Made by a program: the position numbers and the translations under genes
The notes under the pieces: generated by a model
Seen by the model: the letters and a program-made list of their open reading frames with translations, nothing else
What the model was told of the DNA's origin: nothing
Databases searched by the model: none
Shown: one piece after another, positions 26,483 to 34,883 of the stretch
Position numbering within the stretch: the first letter of the stretch is position 1
How the letters are laid out: the number at the start of each line of letters is the position of its first letter
Assembly (NCBI RefSeq): GCF_900115695.1
Contig: NZ_FOXK01000009.1
Location: 62,001 to 126,000, forward strand
DNA length: 64,000 nt
Direction of reading: 5' to 3'
Source of the DNA: Ectopseudomonas toyotomiensis
GTDB taxonomy: Bacteria; Pseudomonadota; Gammaproteobacteria; Pseudomonadales; Pseudomonadaceae

Positions 26483-27037
26483 ATGAGCAAGACCTACAAC
26501 GTCGCCGTGCTGATCGGTAGCCTGCGCAAGGCTTCCATCAATCGCAAACTGGCACTGGCGCTGGCCGACCTGGCGCCGGCCTCGCTGAACCTGGAAATCC
26601 TCGAGATCGGCGACCTGCCGCTGTACAACGAAGACGCCGATGGCGATACCGCTCCGGCCTCCTATGCGCCGTTTCGCAGCAAGCTCAAGGCGGCCGATGC
26701 GGTGCTGTTCATTACCCCCGAATACAACCGCTCGATACCGGCGCCGATGAAGAACGCCATTGATGTCGGCTCACGCCCTTATGGCCAGAGCGGCTTCAGC
26801 GGTAAACCAGGCGCCGTGCTCAGTGCCTCGCCGGGCGCCGTTGGTGGCTTTGGTGCCAACCATCACCTGCGCCAGTGCCTGGTGTTCCTCGACGTGCATG
26901 TGCTGCAGCAGCCGGAGGCTTATCTCGGTGGCGCCGGCAACTTCTTCGACGAGAACGGCGTACTCAGCGACGGCATCAAGCCGTTCCTGCAGAAGTTCAT
27001 CGACGCCTATGCCGCCTGGGTAGCCAAGCAGGCCTGA
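26483..27037 (+). CDS. NADPH-dependent FMN reductase (ChrR-like)
   Basis: A 184-residue flavodoxin-fold protein. GSLRKASINRKLA is the FMN phosphate-binding loop, and TPEYNRSIPAPMKNAID is the family signature. Relatives such as ChrR reduce quinones, azo dyes or chromate using NAD(P)H. CTGGAG lies seven bases ahead of the ATG. It is a single gene with its own promoter region; the TetR gene that follows is about 100 bases away and need not control it. Confidence 0.9.
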   Translation: MSKTYNVAVLIGSLRKASINRKLALALADLAPASLNLEILEIGDLPLYNEDADGDTAPASYAPFRSKLKAADAVLFITPEYNRSIPAPMKNAIDVGSRPYGQSGFSGKPGAVLSASPGAVGGFGANHHLRQCLVFLDVHVLQQPEAYLGGAGNFFDENGVLSDGIKPFLQKFIDAYAAWVAKQA

Positions 27038-27113
27038 TACCGCGCGCCGCCCACCGGGCGGCGCTTCACTATGCCGATATGCCCTCATCTGCGACCTGAA
27101 TGACACTGGCCAC

Positions 27114-27135
27114 TAGACCGACCGGTCTACATAAT
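27114..27135 (+). promoter_or_regulatory. TetR-type operator over the tetR promoter
   Basis: TAGACCGACCGGTCTA (27114-27129) has perfect six-base arms TAGACC/GGTCTA and runs into CATAAT (27130-27135), a likely -10. Operators of this TAGACC-N4-GGTCTA form are known for TetR-family regulators such as NemR and LmrA/YxaF types. Autorepression is inferred. Confidence 0.65.
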
Positions 27136-27142
27136 CCAGGCC

Positions 27143-27724
27143 ATGACCAAGACCACTCGCGACAAACTGATCGACGCCATGATCGATGCCCTGCAACGCA
27201 AGGGTCTGCATGGCGTTGGTTTGAACGAACTGCTGGCCGCCGCCGATGCGCCCAAGGGCAGCCTTTATCACCACTTCCCGAACGGCAAGACCGAACTGGC
27301 CGTGGCCGCCATCGAGCGTGTCGGCCAGCGCGCCGAGCAGGCATTCGCTGCGCTCTTCGAGCGTCAGTCCGATCCACTCGATGCGCTGACTATCTGGCTA
27401 CAGGGCGCGCTTGGCCAGTTGCAGGAAAGCGCCTTCGAGCGCGGCTGCCCGCTGGCCACCGTGGCCCTGGAAAGCGGTCCGCAGGATCATGAAATTCGTG
27501 CAGCCCTGGCCAATGCCTTCACCTCCATTCGCCAGGCACTGCAGCAGCAACTGCAACGTCACGGTTACCCACAGCCAGAAGGGCTCGCGGCCTTGTTCGT
27601 CGCACTCTACGAAGGCGGTCTGCTGCAAGCGCGTGTCGCCGGCAGCAGCGAGCCGCTGAAACAGGCCGTCGCCACCCTGCTCCACCTGACCCGCCAGCAC
27701 CGCACGGAGTCCCCGCCAGCATGA
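27143..27724 (+). CDS. TetR-family regulator (LmrA/YxaF-like)
   Basis: A 193-residue repressor. The HTH spans GLNELLAAADAPKGSLYHHF, typical of TetR proteins and especially of the LmrA/YxaF group with the APKGSLYHHFPxGK pattern. The C-terminal ligand-binding half has FERGCPLATVALE, a segment shared by that group. It overlaps the start of the hydrolase gene (ATGA), so they form an operon, and a palindromic operator lies in its promoter. The inducer is unknown; a small electrophile or hydrophobic compound would fit the group. Confidence 0.9.
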   Translation: MTKTTRDKLIDAMIDALQRKGLHGVGLNELLAAADAPKGSLYHHFPNGKTELAVAAIERVGQRAEQAFAALFERQSDPLDALTIWLQGALGQLQESAFERGCPLATVALESGPQDHEIRAALANAFTSIRQALQQQLQRHGYPQPEGLAALFVALYEGGLLQARVAGSSEPLKQAVATLLHLTRQHRTESPPA

Positions 27725-28599
27725 ACACAGCCATCCGCCGCGAAACCCTGCCCCTGCTCGCCCTCGACGACTACCAGCTGGCCGCCACGCGCTATCACGC
27801 CGAGCGCCCCCAGGCGCAACTGCTGATCGCCGGCGCCACTGGGGTGCCGCAGGGGTTCTACCGGCGATTCGCCGAGCATGCGGCCAGTCGCGGTTTCAAT
27901 ACCCTGACCCTGGACTACCGCGGCATCGGCCAATCCAGGCCAGACAGCCTGCGTGGCTTCGAGATGGAGTATCTGGACTGGGCCCATCTCGACCTGGCCG
28001 CGGCAGTGGATCAACACCGGCACGCCGAGCGCCCGCTGTTCATGGTCGGCCATTCCTTCGGCGGTCACGCCTTTGGCCTGCTGCCCAACCATGATCAGGT
28101 CGCCGGCTTCTACACCTTCGGTACCGGCGCCGGTTGGCATGGCTGGATGCCTAGGGCCGAACAGCTTCGCGTGCTGGCCATGTGGCGAGTGATCGGCCCG
28201 CTAATGACGCGCTACAAGGGCTACCTGGCCTGGAGCAAGCTGGGCATGGGTGAGGACCTGCCGCTGGGCGTGTACCGCCAGTGGAAACGCTGGTGCCGCT
28301 TCCCGCGCTATTTCTTCGACGACCCGCAGATGCCGGGGCTGGCCGAGCGCTTCGCTCAGGTGCGTACACCCATTGTGGCGCTCAACGCCCTGGACGACCT
28401 GTGGGCGCCACCCGCCTCGCGCGATGCCTTCATGGCTGCCTACGTCAACGCGCCCTATCGGGCGCGCACGCTCGACTCGCAGGCCGAGGGCCTGGGCGCG
28501 ATCGGTCATATGGGTTATTTCCGCCCTGCGGCGCAGCGTCTGTGGGACGAGACGCTGGACTGGTTCGAGCAGCTGCACGCCGAGCGCCGCGCGGCCTGA
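27721..28599 (+). CDS. Alpha/beta hydrolase
   Basis: A 292-residue hydrolase of the serine-aminopeptidase/lysophospholipase-like group. The nucleophile elbow is GHSFGG (Ser 112), following LDYRGIGQSRP; a late Asp in LNALDDLWAPP and a His in IGHMGYFRP complete a likely triad. Its start overlaps the tetR stop, so it is probably induced when the repressor releases. Substrate is not evident. Confidence 0.85.
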   Translation: MNTAIRRETLPLLALDDYQLAATRYHAERPQAQLLIAGATGVPQGFYRRFAEHAASRGFNTLTLDYRGIGQSRPDSLRGFEMEYLDWAHLDLAAAVDQHRHAERPLFMVGHSFGGHAFGLLPNHDQVAGFYTFGTGAGWHGWMPRAEQLRVLAMWRVIGPLMTRYKGYLAWSKLGMGEDLPLGVYRQWKRWCRFPRYFFDDPQMPGLAERFAQVRTPIVALNALDDLWAPPASRDAFMAAYVNAPYRARTLDSQAEGLGAIGHMGYFRPAAQRLWDETLDWFEQLHAERRAA

Positions 28600-28603
28600 C
28601 CTC

Positions 28604-28674
28604 GTAGGGTGCGCTGCGCGCACCAGCCAAGGCGGGCACAGGCATCGGTGCGCGCGGCGCACCCTACGGAGAGG
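28604..28674. repeat. GTAGGGTGCGC inverted repeat
   Basis: GTAGGGTGCGCTGCGCGCACC and its near reverse complement GGTGCGCGCGGCGCACCCTAC bound the element. It fills the gap between the convergent hydrolase and phoX genes. Confidence 0.75.
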
Positions 28675-28694
28675 CTGCGTCGCTGCAGCAGCGA

Positions 28695-30650
28695 TCAGCT
28701 GCCGATCACTCCGCCGTCGAGGCGGGTCACCAGCACGGTGGTCGAGCGCGGGCGGCTGCGGCCATCGCTGGCCGGGTAGCTGAGGCTCGGGTGCTGGATA
28801 TTGGCCCACATCGCCTTGCCGTCCGGGCTCCAGGCCAGGCCGGTGATCTCGCAGCCGCGCGGGCCGACCATGAAGCGGCGCACCTCGCGGGTAGCGGGGT
28901 CGGCGCAGAGCATCATGTTGCAGCCCATGCCCTGCATCGGCGCCTCTTCGTCGTCATAGTCGGTCTGGATCCACAGCCGCCCAGCGGCGTCGAAGGCCAG
29001 ACCGTCCGGCGAGGAGAAGATGTCACCGTTGACGGTGCCGGTGAGGTTGGCCGGCATTGGCTCGCCGCCAGCAGTCCGCGCGCCCCTGGCCTCGCCGGCC
29101 AGGAGGAACAGCTCCCAGGTGAAGGCGGTGGCGGTCGGGTCGCCGCCCTGCTCGTTGAAACGCAGGATCTGCCCGTGCAGGTTGTGCGGACGCGGGTTGG
29201 CGGCGTCCGTGGGCTGCTTGTCGCCACGGCCGTCGTTGTTGGTCAGGGCGACATAGACCTCGCGGGTGCCGGGGTGCACCGTGGCCCACTCGGGGCGATC
29301 CATCGGCGTGGCGCCGGCGCGATCGGCGGCGGCGCGGGCGTTGAGCAGCACCTCGGCCTGGCTGGCGAAGCCGTGCTCGGCGCTCAGGCCGTTCTGCCCG
29401 TGAACCAGGGCCAGCCACTGGCCGCTGCCGTCGGCATCGAAACGCGCGGCATACAGCGTGCCTTCGTCCAGCAGATCGCGGTTGGCCCGTGGATTGGCGG
29501 CGTCGAAGCGCCCGCTCGGGACGAACTTGTAGACGTACTCGCCGCGGGCGTCGTCGCCCGAATAGAAGGCCATGCGCCCGTCCTCGCCGAGCGCCAGCGC
29601 CGCGCACTCGCGACTGAAGCGGCCGAAAGCGGTGCGCTTGATCGGCTGCGCGCCGGGGTCGAAGGGATCGATCTCCACCACCCAGCCGAAACGGTGCGGC
29701 TCGTTGACATGGCCGCCGTGGGGCTGGTCGGCATAGGGCGTGGCGTCGAAGCGCGCGTCGGCGGTTTCCCAGGCGTAGTTCTTGCTGGTGCCCTCGGTGG
29801 CCAGGCCGTAGCGCTTGTGCGACACACGACGCTGGTAATCCTGTTGGTCGCGATTGATGAAGTAGTTGTGCCAGTTCTCCTCGCAGGTGAGGAAGGTGCC
29901 CCAGGGCGTGACACCGGTGGCGCAGTTGTTCAGGGTGCCGAGCACCGTCAGGCCTTCGGGGTCGCTGGCGGTCTTCATCATCTCCAGCCCGGCCAGCGGC
30001 CCGGCCAGGCGCATTGGCGTGAGCATGCTGATGCGTCGGTTGTAGGGCGAATCCATGACTCTGTGCCATTGGCCGTCCGAGCCTTTTCTCACCTCGATCA
30101 CCGAGACGCCATGGGCGGCCTGCTCCTTGCGCACCTCGTCCAGCGGCCGCGGTCGGCTCTGATCGATCACCCCGGACGGATGCAACGGCGGGTTGACGTA
30201 CTCGTGGTTCATCACCAGCAGGCCACGATCCTCTTCGCCCTCGAAGGCGAAGAAATTCATGCCGTCATGGTTGTCGCCGGCCTGCTTGAGCTGGGCCTGC
30301 CAGTCGTCGCTGGCGTCCGGACGCCAGTCCGTCGCGCCAGGCTCCACCGCATCGCCCCAGGAGAAGAACGGCACGGCGCGGTAGCCCGGTGGCACCAGCA
30401 CCTGGTCGAACTGGGGATCGAACTGCAGCGGCACGCTGGTGAAGTTCAGCAACGGGCTGGCCGACGCCTTGCTACAAGCGGCCAGGCCGCCACCGAAGAA
30501 ACCCAGGGCGGCCAGACCCAGGCCGCCCTTGAGCAGGTTGCGCCGGGTGGGGTCGATCAGCGTCGCCAGCGACGGGTTGGCGCTGGGGTTGATCGACTGG
30601 TCGTCGTGGGCTTCGAGGCGTTGGTGAAAGTCCTGCGGATCGTGCTTCAT
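28695..30650 (-). CDS. phoX: PhoX-family alkaline phosphatase (Tat-exported, lipobox)
   Basis: A 651-residue PhoX/DUF839 protein. The leader carries the twin-arginine motif RRNLLKG (Arg36-37) and hydrophobic core, then LAAC with Cys 59, suggesting a lipid-anchored Tat substrate. PhoX enzymes are calcium/iron-dependent monoesterases induced under phosphate limitation. Conserved stretches include NHEYVNPPLHPSG, CATGVTPWGTFLTCEENWHN and FSSPDGLAFDAAGRLWIQTD. It lies downstream of the tonB gene and probably shares the phosphate-starvation programme; no Pho box was found in its own 160-base gap. Confidence 0.92.
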   Translation of the reverse strand: MKHDPQDFHQRLEAHDDQSINPSANPSLATLIDPTRRNLLKGGLGLAALGFFGGGLAACSKASASPLLNFTSVPLQFDPQFDQVLVPPGYRAVPFFSWGDAVEPGATDWRPDASDDWQAQLKQAGDNHDGMNFFAFEGEEDRGLLVMNHEYVNPPLHPSGVIDQSRPRPLDEVRKEQAAHGVSVIEVRKGSDGQWHRVMDSPYNRRISMLTPMRLAGPLAGLEMMKTASDPEGLTVLGTLNNCATGVTPWGTFLTCEENWHNYFINRDQQDYQRRVSHKRYGLATEGTSKNYAWETADARFDATPYADQPHGGHVNEPHRFGWVVEIDPFDPGAQPIKRTAFGRFSRECAALALGEDGRMAFYSGDDARGEYVYKFVPSGRFDAANPRANRDLLDEGTLYAARFDADGSGQWLALVHGQNGLSAEHGFASQAEVLLNARAAADRAGATPMDRPEWATVHPGTREVYVALTNNDGRGDKQPTDAANPRPHNLHGQILRFNEQGGDPTATAFTWELFLLAGEARGARTAGGEPMPANLTGTVNGDIFSSPDGLAFDAAGRLWIQTDYDDEEAPMQGMGCNMMLCADPATREVRRFMVGPRGCEITGLAWSPDGKAMWANIQHPSLSYPASDGRSRPRSTTVLVTRLDGGVIGS

Positions 30651-30715
30651 CGAGCTTCTCTGTGCTGGCTGGTGTTCCCGGATTGCATCCGGGTCGGGGA
30701 TACGCGGTTAAATGC

Positions 30716-30757
30716 CCCCTCTCCCTAACCCTCTCCCCAGAGGTGCGAGGGGACTGA
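30716..30757. repeat. CCCTCTCCC-family repeat
   Basis: CCCCTCTCCCTAACCCTCTC followed by GAGGTGCGAGGGGAC, a diverged copy of the elements at 10538 and 16853, here between tonB and phoX. A CCCGGATTGCATCCGGG hairpin lies just before it (about 30678-30694). Confidence 0.6.
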
Positions 30758-30810
30758 TGGTGCGCGCGTCGGCCGGCTGCGTATGGGCCAGGTTCTGTTG
30801 CGCTGCGTGG

Positions 30811-31599
30811 TCATTCGATGCGGTAGGTGAAGGTGTTCCTCACGCTCTCCACCACCACGGCGCGGCCATCGATCACCCTTGGCTGGTAGCGAAAGCTCTT
30901 CGCCGCGCTCAGCGAGGGGCGGACGAACAGTGGGTGGCAGTCGGGTTCGGCCTCGGGGTTTTCCACCCGGCCCTGCTCGTTGACCCGGTAACGCACCGTG
31001 CACTGTCCTTCGAGGCCTTTGTCCAGGGCGCGCTGCGGATAGGCCGGGGCCTGCTTGGCAATCGGCAGGAACTCGCGGCTGGCGGCGGCCGCAGCCTCGG
31101 CCTGGCGCGCGCGTTCGGCTGCCGCAGCCGCCTGCTGACGCTCGACCTGTTCGCGCTGCTCGGCCAGGCGCTGCTGCTCGAGCTGCTCGCGGGCCTCGGC
31201 CTCGCGGCGCTGGTGCTCCTGTTCACGCCGCTGCGCCTCGCGCTGGCGTTGCTGCTCCTGTTCAAGGCGCTGCTGCTCGGCGCGTTTGCGCGCCAGGGCG
31301 GCCTGTTCCAGACGCTGGCGTTCGATGGCCGGATCGGGTTGCGCCGGCTGCGTCGGCTCGGGAATCACGGCAGGCGGCTCCGGCGGTACCGGCGGGGCCA
31401 GGGTCAGCAGTTGCAGCTGCACCGTGCTGACCTGCGGCGCGAGAGGCTCGCCGATCTGCCAATGGGCGAGCAGCAGTGCGCCCAACCCCAGGTGCAGGGC
31501 CAGGGTGGCCGCCAGCGCGCCGCAACGACGGCGCCAGTGCACGGACGGCACGAACGGGCGTCGTATGTCGTGCTCGGCGGGCAGGGTCAGGCTGCTCAT
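30811..31599 (-). CDS. tonB: TonB energy-transducing protein
   Basis: A 262-residue TonB: a short cytoplasmic N-terminus, one membrane helix (about 27-46), a proline-rich stretch PPVPPEPP, a long Gln/Glu/Arg/Ala-rich charged region (about 95-175) that replaces the usual Pro-rich spacer, and a C-terminal TonB domain (YPQRALDKGLEGQCTVRYRV). It transmits proton-motive-force energy to outer membrane receptors. It overlaps exbD by four bases and forms a set with exbB and the receptor gene upstream, so it most likely serves that receptor. Confidence 0.92.
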   Translation of the reverse strand: MSSLTLPAEHDIRRPFVPSVHWRRRCGALAATLALHLGLGALLLAHWQIGEPLAPQVSTVQLQLLTLAPPVPPEPPAVIPEPTQPAQPDPAIERQRLEQAALARKRAEQQRLEQEQQRQREAQRREQEHQRREAEAREQLEQQRLAEQREQVERQQAAAAAERARQAEAAAAASREFLPIAKQAPAYPQRALDKGLEGQCTVRYRVNEQGRVENPEAEPDCHPLFVRPSLSAAKSFRYQPRVIDGRAVVVESVRNTFTYRIE

Positions 31600-32045
31600 T
31601 GCGGCGCCTCGGTGATCAGTCCCAGGCTGCTCACCCCGCCCTGCTGCAGGGCGGCGATACCGGCCACCACACTGGCGTAGTCGGCGGCCTGGTCGGCGCG
31701 GATGTACACCTGGGTGTCGCCCTGCTCGGCGACCAGTTGCGCCACTCGCGCACTCATCACCGCCAGGTCCACGGCCTGCTCGCTGGCCGCGCCCAGTTCG
31801 GTGTCCAGCTCGCTGCCGAGGTTCCAGTAGTAGCTGCCGTCGGCCTGCACCGACAGGGTGAGGATGCGCTGCTGGTTATCGCTGGGCAGCGCCTCGGCGG
31901 CCACCTTGGGCAGCTCGATATGCACCCCCTGGGTGAGCATGGGCGCGGTGACCATGAAGATCACCAGCAGCACCAGCATCACGTCAATGTAGGGCACCAC
32001 ATTCATCTCGGCCTTGGGGCCATGCTTGCTCTGCGGCCTGCGCAT
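31596..32045 (-). CDS. exbD: ExbD biopolymer transport protein
   Basis: A 149-residue ExbD with one N-terminal membrane helix, VVPYIDVMLVLLVIFMVTAP, whose Asp is the proton-path residue of the family, and a periplasmic domain. With ExbB it forms the proton-driven motor for TonB. It overlaps tonB and lies 10 bases after exbB. Confidence 0.93.
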   Translation of the reverse strand: MRRPQSKHGPKAEMNVVPYIDVMLVLLVIFMVTAPMLTQGVHIELPKVAAEALPSDNQQRILTLSVQADGSYYWNLGSELDTELGAASEQAVDLAVMSARVAQLVAEQGDTQVYIRADQAADYASVVAGIAALQQGGVSSLGLITEAPQ

Positions 32046-32055
32046 GACGTTCCCC

Positions 32056-32766
32056 TCAGGCCGCTACGGCGACGCGGCTGGCGCTGCTGTGCAGCCTGCG
32101 CTGCAAGCGTCCCTGCAGCTCGTTGCCGAAGCTGTAGTAGCGCGCGCCGAGGCCTGCCACGCGCGCGGAGAAGCGGTTGTAGGCGATCACCGCGGGAATC
32201 GCGGCGAACAGGCCGATGGCGGTGGCGATCAGCGCCTCGGCGATGCCCGGGGCGACGGTGGAGAGGGTGGCCTGCTGCACCTGCGACAGGCCGATGAAGG
32301 AGTTCATGATGCCCCAGACGGTGCCGAACAGGCCGACGTAGGGGCTCACCGAGCCGACCGTGGCGAGCAGCGGCAGGCCCTTTTCCAGGCGCTCCTCCTG
32401 TTCGGCGATGGCCACCAGCAGGCTGCGCTCGACCCCTTCGATCACCGCGTCGGCGGCAATACCGGGCTCGCGCTGCAGCTGCAGGTACTCGCCGTAACCG
32501 GCCTGAAACAGCTGCTGCACACCAGCGTCCTGATCGGCTTCGGCGGCGCACTCACGTTGCAGCTGGGCCAGCTCGGCGCTGCCGCGAAAGCGCTGCAGGA
32601 AGGCTTTCGCCTCGCGTTCGCTGCGGCGCAGCACGGCGCTACGCTGGACGATCAGGTACCAGCTGACCAGCGACGCCAGCACCAGGCTGAGCATCACCGC
32701 CTGCACCAGCAGGCTGGCCTCGCTGACCAGGCCCCAGACGGTCATCTGTTCGAGTGAACTGTGCAT
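32056..32766 (-). CDS. exbB: ExbB/TolQ-family proton channel protein
   Basis: A 236-residue protein with three membrane helices. The helix 2-3 segment LATVGSVSPYVGLFGTVWGI and the following GIAEALIATAIGLFAAIPAV are the MotA/TolQ/ExbB signature. ATG 32766 has AAGGAG seven bases upstream. It precedes exbD and tonB on the same strand; the phytase gene lies about 95 bases upstream, with a CCCGGA hairpin repeat between. Confidence 0.93.
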   Translation of the reverse strand: MHSSLEQMTVWGLVSEASLLVQAVMLSLVLASLVSWYLIVQRSAVLRRSEREAKAFLQRFRGSAELAQLQRECAAEADQDAGVQQLFQAGYGEYLQLQREPGIAADAVIEGVERSLLVAIAEQEERLEKGLPLLATVGSVSPYVGLFGTVWGIMNSFIGLSQVQQATLSTVAPGIAEALIATAIGLFAAIPAVIAYNRFSARVAGLGARYYSFGNELQGRLQRRLHSSASRVAVAA

Positions 32767-32825
32767 CTTCGACTCCTTGCTTGCTGCGCCCGCCATGGGT
32801 GGCGGGCACTCTCTTTATTGCTACC

Positions 32826-32850
32826 CGGAGCCCGGACAAAATCCGGGCCG
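32826..32850. repeat. Short CCCGGA/TCCGGG hairpin repeat
   Basis: GCCCGGACAAAATCCGGGC, a stem of seven pairs, of the same type as those near 30678 and 52880. It sits in the phytase-exbB gap. Confidence 0.65.
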
Positions 32851-32860
32851 TGAAAAGCGT

Positions 32861-34822
32861 TCACTCCAGGCCCAGGGCCTCGGCCACTGCGCTCCAGGGC
32901 AGGTATTTGTAGTTCTGCCGGCCTTCGGGCATGCGCTTGCGGCCGTCCTGCACCACCAGCATCCCCTGACTCCAGGGGCCGCCGAGGTTGGCCGAGGTCA
33001 CTTCCAGGCCGTCGGTTTCAGACACACCGTCGATGCCGCGCGCGGCGTCCAGGCCGATGCGGAAGGCACCACGCACGGCGTACGGCGCCTGGCCGTCGAG
33101 CACCACGTAGCTGTCGTTGCCCTGGCTGGAGATCACCAGGTAGTCGCGCTGCGCGCCCTGGTAGAAGGCCAGGCCCTCGATATCGTCGTGCACCACCTCG
33201 CCGACGCCGATCACCTGCTGCAGCTCGGCCGGTGCTTCGGCGCGGGCGTCCAGCACCCAGACCGCGACATCCTCCTCGCCGACGAACAGGCGCTGATTAC
33301 GGTCATCGGCGACGCAGCCTTCCGGCTGGCTGGCGACCTTGAACTGGCGCGCCAGCGTGGCCTGCACACGGCCGCTGCTGCCGTCCAGGCGGTACTGCAG
33401 GAAGGTGCCGTCCTTGTCGTTGGCGATGGCGTGAATGGCGCCATCGGGTTCCTGGAACAGGCACAGGCCGTAGATATCGGTCAGCTCGGTCGGCGCCTGG
33501 CCAAGGTCGCTGAGCTCGCCACTGGCGCGGTCGATGGCGAAGAAGTGCAGGCTGTTATGGTCGCGATTACTGGCCACTGCCAGATCGACGCGCTGCCCGC
33601 CAAGCTCGAAGCCGGCACGCAGATCGACATTGTTCATACGACCGACGCGCAGGTCCTGCAGCTGCCTGCCCTGCAGGTCGTACACCAGCAGGCCGCCCTG
33701 TTTGTCGGTGCCCAGCACGCGGCTGCGGCTCGGCTCCTGCGGATGCAGCCAGATCGCCGGGTCGTCCGCCGCGTCGCCCAGGCTCGGCACCTCGTCGGTC
33801 TGTACCAGCGGCGTCAGCACCGGCAGCGGCCTGGCCAGCGCCGGCGCGGCCGGTGCCCAGTCGAGCTGGGCGCGGTACAGGCCGTTATCGCCGCTGATCA
33901 GCAGCTCCAGGCCACCCTCGACCGGCCGCGCGCCGAGGCGCTCCGGCTCGTCCAGCCCTGTCAGCGGCAGCGGCGTCTCGGCGCGCCAGCCTTTACCTTG
34001 GTGGGCGTAACGGTGCAGCACACCGGCCTCGGGATCGAGGGCGAGCACCCCGCCCGGTACCACCGCCATGCCGGCCATGGCCTCGGCGATATCGCCGAAC
34101 GGCTGACGCAGGCCAACCGGCTGGCGGATCAGGTCATCCTCGGCGCCGGCGGCATAGGCCCACAGGCCGACGTTCTCCTCGTTGACGTAGAGCAGCTCGG
34201 CGCCATCATCCACGCGGCAATGCTCGCTGGCCGGTGGCAGACTGAGGCGCCGTACCAGGCGCGGCTCGGCCAGCGGCTGCAGGGCCTGGGCCACCAGCCA
34301 CTGCTCGCCGATGCCTTCTTCGCCGACCAGGAACAGGAACTGGTTGTCGGCCGCGTCGCGCGACAGGCACAGGCCGTCCACCTTGAAGCTGGCGCGCGGC
34401 AGGTACACCGGCTCGCCCCAGCGCCGGTCGGCGCCGCGCAGGGCCACCAGCATGGGTTGCTGGCGATCGATGTCGACGCTGGCCAGCAGCAGGCCCTCGG
34501 CATCGCTGCGCTGGTCCAGGGCGCCGAAGCGCCCGGGCAGGTGGGCCAGCTTGGTGCCCTGCTCGTCGAGCAGGTAGAGGCCCTGCTTCTCGCTGCTGAG
34601 CAGGAAGCGTGCGCCCGGCCAGAACGAGGTTTCGCTCAACAGCTGCAGGTCTTCGACGGCGATCTCGGTGGCCGGCTGCCAGGCCTGTGGCGCCAGCGGC
34701 GCAGTCTCGACTGCCGCGGGCTGGGCCTGGGCAGCCGGCGCCTGTGGCTCACAACCAGCGAGGCTCAGGACACCGGCGAGCAGGCCGAGGGCCAGGGGAG
34801 TGGGAGAAAAGACACGGTTCAT
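32861..34822 (-). CDS. Beta-propeller phytase, tandem-domain lipoprotein
   Basis: A 653-residue lipoprotein (signal ending LSLAGC). The C-terminal half (about 320-653) is a full beta-propeller phytase: DDPAIWLHP, GLLVYDLQGR, NNVDLR, QPEGCVADD and LFVGEEDVAVW are the calcium and phosphate-binding segments. The N-terminal half repeats the fold in degenerate form (VDGLCLS, EHCRVDDGAELLYVNEENVGLWAY), so the protein is a dual-domain phytase with an apparently incomplete first domain. It would release phosphate from phytate. It is directly downstream of the receptor gene and upstream of exbB, consistent with a phytate-scavenging operon. Confidence 0.9.
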   Translation of the reverse strand: MNRVFSPTPLALGLLAGVLSLAGCEPQAPAAQAQPAAVETAPLAPQAWQPATEIAVEDLQLLSETSFWPGARFLLSSEKQGLYLLDEQGTKLAHLPGRFGALDQRSDAEGLLLASVDIDRQQPMLVALRGADRRWGEPVYLPRASFKVDGLCLSRDAADNQFLFLVGEEGIGEQWLVAQALQPLAEPRLVRRLSLPPASEHCRVDDGAELLYVNEENVGLWAYAAGAEDDLIRQPVGLRQPFGDIAEAMAGMAVVPGGVLALDPEAGVLHRYAHQGKGWRAETPLPLTGLDEPERLGARPVEGGLELLISGDNGLYRAQLDWAPAAPALARPLPVLTPLVQTDEVPSLGDAADDPAIWLHPQEPSRSRVLGTDKQGGLLVYDLQGRQLQDLRVGRMNNVDLRAGFELGGQRVDLAVASNRDHNSLHFFAIDRASGELSDLGQAPTELTDIYGLCLFQEPDGAIHAIANDKDGTFLQYRLDGSSGRVQATLARQFKVASQPEGCVADDRNQRLFVGEEDVAVWVLDARAEAPAELQQVIGVGEVVHDDIEGLAFYQGAQRDYLVISSQGNDSYVVLDGQAPYAVRGAFRIGLDAARGIDGVSETDGLEVTSANLGGPWSQGMLVVQDGRKRMPEGRQNYKYLPWSAVAEALGLE

Positions 34823-34883
34823 CAGAGGGGCGATCCTTTTACGGGTCGCCCTGCGCTACCCGGCGGGCGCGCAGGGCAGTGCA

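Noticed and set aside
30651..30810. Pho box in front of phoX
   Set aside because: No pair of CTGTCAT-like heptamers in the gap, which is mostly repeat sequence; phoX may be read through from the operon.
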